Below are positions 6,554-9,631 of a DNA stretch of 9,631 bases, piece after piece. Where the stretch lies: positions 1 to 9,631 of the forward strand of contig CALDPL010000460.1 of the NCBI GenBank assembly GCA_937911965.1, in the 5' to 3' direction. A program made the translations under genes and the position numbers. Under the pieces are notes generated by a model. That model was given only the letters and a program-made list of their open reading frames with translations. It ran no database searches and was not told where the DNA came from. How positions within the stretch are numbered: position 1 is the stretch's first letter; every line of letters starts with the position of its first letter. This stretch comes from an uncultured Allomuricauda sp. (GTDB lineage: Bacteria > Bacteroidota > Bacteroidia > Flavobacteriales > Flavobacteriaceae).

Positions 6554-8503
6554 TCAATCAAAGAAGACATTGTCGTTGAGCACCACGATCAGCGAACGTT
6601 GGTTCTGTTGGTGGAGCAGCTCGATACAAAAGACCCCATTGGTACAGTTGTTCAGGATCTTGTCCTCCCCATAGCCTATGGAATACAGAATATTGGCCGA
6701 GGGCACCCCCTGGGACAGCAAATAATCCTTGATGGCATCGGAGCGTGCCTGGGTAAGCCTGTAATTGGTGGTACTTCCCCCCCGGCTGTCCGTATAGGTC
6801 TCTATCCTTAATTGGGCCGTTGGAAAGGCCTCGACAAAGGATACGACCAGGTCGAGCTCCTCTTCAATTTTGGGGGTGAGCCGGGTGGATCCCACTGCAA
6901 AAAGGAACTTGTCCATTTTGACCACGGTCTGTCCCTCCTTCTGCTCCACCAAGTCGTCGTAGCTGGATATCCCCACAATATGGTCCTCCTGACCCAAGGC
7001 TTCCATTTCCGCTTCGGAAAGCTGCTTTCTATAATTGGAATGACGATCCTTGCCGACCTCCATGACCACTTCGGTTTCCCATGGGATCTCCAAACGGTAG
7101 TCCCCTTCCGGTCCCGAATAGGTCTCGGCCAGCAGATTGCCCTGGAGATCCAACAGTCGGACCAAGGCCCCGGGCACCCCGGTCCCCTCCCTTTGGGATT
7201 TGACCACCCTCCCCTTGAAAATGGCGGTTTTCAGGCCCGGTTTTTCATCCACCTTAAAGCCGTAAAGATCGTCCTTGCCCTTGCCTCCGGGTCGGTTTGA
7301 GGCAAAATAACCCAAGAGTCCATCCCCCTCATTGCGGATGACCAGGCCAAAATCATCATGGGCGGAATTGATTTCGCGTCCCAGGTTGATGGGAATCCCA
7401 AAATCCTCCCCTTCCCCCATATTGGCCTTATAGATGTCCATGCCCCCGAGCCCATAGAAAACATCCGATGCAAAATAAAAGCTGTCCTCAAAGATAAAGG
7501 GGGCTATTTCATTGCCCGGGGAATTGATCCGGGGTCCAAGGTTGATGGGAGCGGACATGACATGGCCCCCGTTGGTATACACAAAATAAAGGTCGGTCCC
7601 CCCGTATCCATCCTTGAAATCCGCGGCAAAATAGAGCTTGCCGGTATTTTCATCGTAAAACGGATAGTAGAAGGAGGTGCTCAAATCCTTCAACAAGAGC
7701 TCCATCGCCCCCCCGATGTTCTGCTTGGCAATGGCCAGGGCGTTCTTCCCCTGTGGATCGAAGGCCAATTTTCCGTCCTGGGTGTTGGAAAGCACGTAGA
7801 ACACCGAATTGAGGCCCTCGGCATAAAAAGGGGTGGCCCGGTGATAGTCCGTGTCCTGCAGCCCCTTAAAATCATGAATGGTCCCTATCTGCCCGTCGGG
7901 TTGCACCGAGGCCTCATAAATATTGAAATAACCCTCATTCCCCGGGGCATAACGAAGTCCCTTGCCCTTGATCCTTCCGCTGGAGAACAACAATTGGTCC
8001 CGGTAGAAGCTCGGCGCAAAATCGGTCTGTGGGCTGTTCCCCGCCAAATTGAAGATCTTATAGTCCAACCCTTCGGCCTCGGAGGCCTTTTCGAGCATTT
8101 GGGCGTTGAACTCCATGTTCTCCATGAGTTCCTTGGGAAACTTGGATTCCAGGGTGGTCAAAAAGGCCTGTTTCCGCTCCGGATCCCCGGTTCTGGACAG
8201 ACTCCTGAGCATTCTGTTGTACCTCAGACCGTCCATGAGCGTATCCCTCTTGAAGATGGCGAGATAGGCCTCGGAGGCCTTTTCATAATTTTCGGTTTTG
8301 AAATAGGAATCCGCCAAGTTCAAATACTGTTGCAGGTCCAATCTTCCCTTGGCCAGATCCTCCTGGTAGGCCTGTACCGCCTTTTGGTATTCGTATTGAA
8401 AAAACAGCTCGTCCCCCTTGGATCTGCGTTCCTGGGAAAAACAAAGCAGCACCCCCAAAAGGGAGGCCCATAATGCGGTATGTATGTTCCTTGGCTCCAT
8501 CAT
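6554..8503 (-). CDS. PorE-like protein: TPR, beta-propeller, carboxypeptidase-regulatory and OmpA peptidoglycan-binding domains
   Basis: This is a 649-residue periplasmic or outer-membrane-associated protein. The order is signal peptide (1-24, ending CFSQ), TPR repeats (~25-100: GDELFFQYEYQKAVQAYQ, YLNLADSYFKTENYEKASEA), a PD40-type propeller (~150-420: FAPSFYRDQLLFSSGR, KLYFAADFKDGYGGTDLYF, FYFASDVFYGLGGMDIYKA, GYFASNRPGGKGKDDLYGF), a carboxypeptidase-regulatory-like domain (~428-505) and an OmpA domain (~535-645). Asp572 (TYTDSRG) and Arg587 (QARSDA) are 15 residues apart, as in OmpA proteins that bind diaminopimelate. This is the domain order of PorE, which links the T9SS to peptidoglycan. 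It is probably a paralogue dedicated to the neighbouring PorP/SprF-like protein. ATG 8503 (or 8500) follows the upstream stop by 1 nt, so the two are translationally coupled. An in-frame ATG at 8605 lies within the upstream gene and was not chosen. Confidence 0.92.
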   Translation of the reverse strand: MMEPRNIHTALWASLLGVLLCFSQERRSKGDELFFQYEYQKAVQAYQEDLAKGRLDLQQYLNLADSYFKTENYEKASEAYLAIFKRDTLMDGLRYNRMLRSLSRTGDPERKQAFLTTLESKFPKELMENMEFNAQMLEKASEAEGLDYKIFNLAGNSPQTDFAPSFYRDQLLFSSGRIKGKGLRYAPGNEGYFNIYEASVQPDGQIGTIHDFKGLQDTDYHRATPFYAEGLNSVFYVLSNTQDGKLAFDPQGKNALAIAKQNIGGAMELLLKDLSTSFYYPFYDENTGKLYFAADFKDGYGGTDLYFVYTNGGHVMSAPINLGPRINSPGNEIAPFIFEDSFYFASDVFYGLGGMDIYKANMGEGEDFGIPINLGREINSAHDDFGLVIRNEGDGLLGYFASNRPGGKGKDDLYGFKVDEKPGLKTAIFKGRVVKSQREGTGVPGALVRLLDLQGNLLAETYSGPEGDYRLEIPWETEVVMEVGKDRHSNYRKQLSEAEMEALGQEDHIVGISSYDDLVEQKEGQTVVKMDKFLFAVGSTRLTPKIEEELDLVVSFVEAFPTAQLRIETYTDSRGGSTTNYRLTQARSDAIKDYLLSQGVPSANILYSIGYGEDKILNNCTNGVFCIELLHQQNQRSLIVVLNDNVFFD

Positions 8504-8504
8504 C

Positions 8505-9506
8505 TCAAAAAAATCTTGGGGAATCGATCTGTTTGCCCTTGTTTTTGTTGTCGCCCTTGGGAGTCCTGTCCCTGGACCCCTTGCCCCCACTTCCAAAACC
8601 CCCACGGCCTATATAAAATTTTAAAATGGCCTCATGGGATCCCCCACTGTACTCGCCCAGGCCATTGGTCGCATAATCATAGGCATAGCCCAAGAACATC
8701 GCATTGGATATCTGAAAGCCTGCCAGGGCACTGACCGCATTGTCCACCCTATAGGAGGCCCCTATGGTCAGTGCATCGATGAACTGAAAATTTGCCGATA
8801 GGTTCACCGTGACCGGGGAACCCTTGAGGTAATGGACCAAAAAGGCGGGCTTGAACTTGGTGCGGTCCCCCAACTGGAAGACATACCCCCCGATCACATT
8901 GAGCTGCATATAGTCCTCCACTATGGTGGCGACCTCCTCATTGTAAAGCTCATTGGTCAAAAAATTGGGCACCGAGGCCCCCAAATACCAATCTTCTTGG
9001 TGGTACAGGAACAGTCCGGCACCCACGGTGGGGTAAAAGTTGTTGTAGTTCTCCCCCAAAATGGAAGGGTCCGAGGGGTTGACAAAATTTCCCTTGGTGT
9101 AATCAATGTTCAATTGTGCGCCCCCTGCATTGAGTCCAAAGGAGAGTTTGGTGTCCCCCGAGAGTTGGATCTGATAGGAATAGGCCAAATCGAAATAGGT
9201 TTGATTGGAAGGTCCCAATACATCGCTGACCACATTGACCCCCATCCCCATCTTTTCATTCTTGAATGGAAAATTGGCCCCGCCCCTGATTGTGGTGGGG
9301 GCCCCCGGTATATCCACCCATTGTGCCCGGTACAACCCCATGATCTCGGGACTTTCCACAGTGCCCACATAGGCCGGGTTGAAACTCCCGATATTGTACA
9401 TATACTGGGTGTACTGTGGTTCCTTTTGGCCATGGATCAGGCCAGTGCCCATGAGGAGGGACAAAATCAAAATCCTATATGTCGTCGACACTATGGTATC
9501 CCGCAT
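8505..9506 (-). CDS. PorP/SprF-family type IX secretion outer-membrane protein
   Basis: This 333-residue protein has a signal peptide (residues 1-26, ending LIHGQ) followed by the family hallmark EPQYTQYMYNIGSFNPAYVG. Alternating beta segments predict an outer-membrane barrel (for example YFDLAYSYQIQL, KLSFGLNAGG, YLGASVPNFL). SprF, the best-studied relative in Flavobacterium, is needed to export the adhesin SprB, and PorP is a T9SS component in Porphyromonas. This copy lies directly after a type B cargo gene, so it probably serves that cargo. The C-terminal ~34 residues form an unusual Gly/Lys/Arg-rich tail before the conserved ending SPRFF. I chose ATG 9506 because it opens the signal peptide; upstream codons in this frame are an overprint of the preceding gene. 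It starts 2 nt after that gene's stop and ends 1 nt before the next start. Confidence 0.93.
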   Translation of the reverse strand: MRDTIVSTTYRILILSLLMGTGLIHGQKEPQYTQYMYNIGSFNPAYVGTVESPEIMGLYRAQWVDIPGAPTTIRGGANFPFKNEKMGMGVNVVSDVLGPSNQTYFDLAYSYQIQLSGDTKLSFGLNAGGAQLNIDYTKGNFVNPSDPSILGENYNNFYPTVGAGLFLYHQEDWYLGASVPNFLTNELYNEEVATIVEDYMQLNVIGGYVFQLGDRTKFKPAFLVHYLKGSPVTVNLSANFQFIDALTIGASYRVDNAVSALAGFQISNAMFLGYAYDYATNGLGEYSGGSHEAILKFYIGRGGFGSGGKGSRDRTPKGDNKNKGKQIDSPRFF

Positions 9507-9508
9507 TT

Positions 9509-9631
9509 TCAATTGCTCCTTACGATTTGTATCCAACCTTTGGCCACCTGCGTCCCATCCCCCAGAAGGTCGAGGATATAGAAATAGGTGCCCCGGGGCA
9601 GTTCCCCATTTTTTCCGGTCCCCTCCCAACT
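9509..9631 (-). CDS. C-terminal end of a T9SS type B-sorted (gliding motility-associated C-terminal domain) protein, partial
   Basis: Only the last 40 residues and the TGA stop (9511-9509) are inside the window; the frame enters from the right edge. The visible sequence contains WEGTGKNGELPRGTYFYIL and, further on, KGWIQIVRSN. This is the typical final part of the CHU_C/type B C-terminal domain: W-x-G-T-x-x-NG, then LP-x-GTYFY, then KGW-hydrophobic. That domain directs proteins through the type IX secretion system to the cell surface. Such proteins are often very large repeat adhesins, but nothing of this one's main body is visible. The stop lies 2 nt before the PorP/SprF-like ATG, so it heads the three-gene operon. 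Confidence 0.9.
   Translation of the reverse strand, partial: SWEGTGKNGELPRGTYFYILDLLGDGTQVAKGWIQIVRSN

Noticed and set aside
7358..8473. Long open frame on the plus strand (371 codons)
   Set aside because: It lies entirely antisense to the PorE-like gene, whose domains are clear. The frame is open because of the host gene's codon bias and its product has no recognisable features.
8832..9581. Open frame on the plus strand (249 codons)
   Set aside because: It is antisense to the PorP/SprF-like gene and the cargo end; the product looks like a reverse-strand shadow.

Overview
The window looks like a chromosomal piece of a marine-type flavobacterium (Bacteroidota, probably Flavobacteriaceae). 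The evidence is a type IX secretion (T9SS) type B C-terminal sorting domain, a PorP/SprF-family outer-membrane protein, a PorE-like TPR/propeller/OmpA protein, a flavobacterial-style S9 peptidase and Nramp-like transporter, the absence of Shine-Dalgarno sequences, and TAnnTTTG-like promoter elements. I cannot name the genus. Most of the window is GC-rich for this family; bases 1 to about 1450 are visibly AT-richer and probably have a different history.

Layout. (1) Bases 1-1259, minus strand: a Fic-family AMPylase-like gene whose 3' end lies outside the window. It carries the full Fic motif and a class II-type inhibitory motif, but its first ~23 codons sit in a different frame from the rest, so it is frameshifted near 1186-1200. 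(2) Bases 1260-1773: mostly non-coding. They hold five copies of a TGCAGTAA element spaced close to whole 10-bp steps in front of the fic start, a small open frame interrupted by an early TGA, a pair of ~20-bp imperfect direct repeats that may be an insertion-sequence relic, and a strong intrinsic terminator. (3) Bases 1774-2721, minus strand: two small membrane-anchored proteins of unknown function. (4) Bases 2847-6552, plus strand: an exported S9-family (DPP IV-like) serine peptidase, then an Nramp-related transporter that lacks the DPGN metal-binding motif. (5) Bases 6554-9631, minus strand: a tightly packed three-gene operon read from the right edge. It comprises the last 40 residues of a T9SS type B cargo protein, a PorP/SprF-like protein and a PorE-like OmpA protein, with gaps of 2 nt and 1 nt.

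How they work together. The right-hand operon is a self-contained secretion/attachment unit: a T9SS-exported surface protein, its dedicated PorP/SprF-type outer-membrane partner, and a periplasmic protein that can tether the partner to peptidoglycan. The peptidase and transporter may be nutrient-acquisition genes, but nothing in the sequence links them functionally, and the transporter has a possible promoter of its own. The left end is an accessory patch with a probably damaged Fic gene behind an unusual regulatory array.
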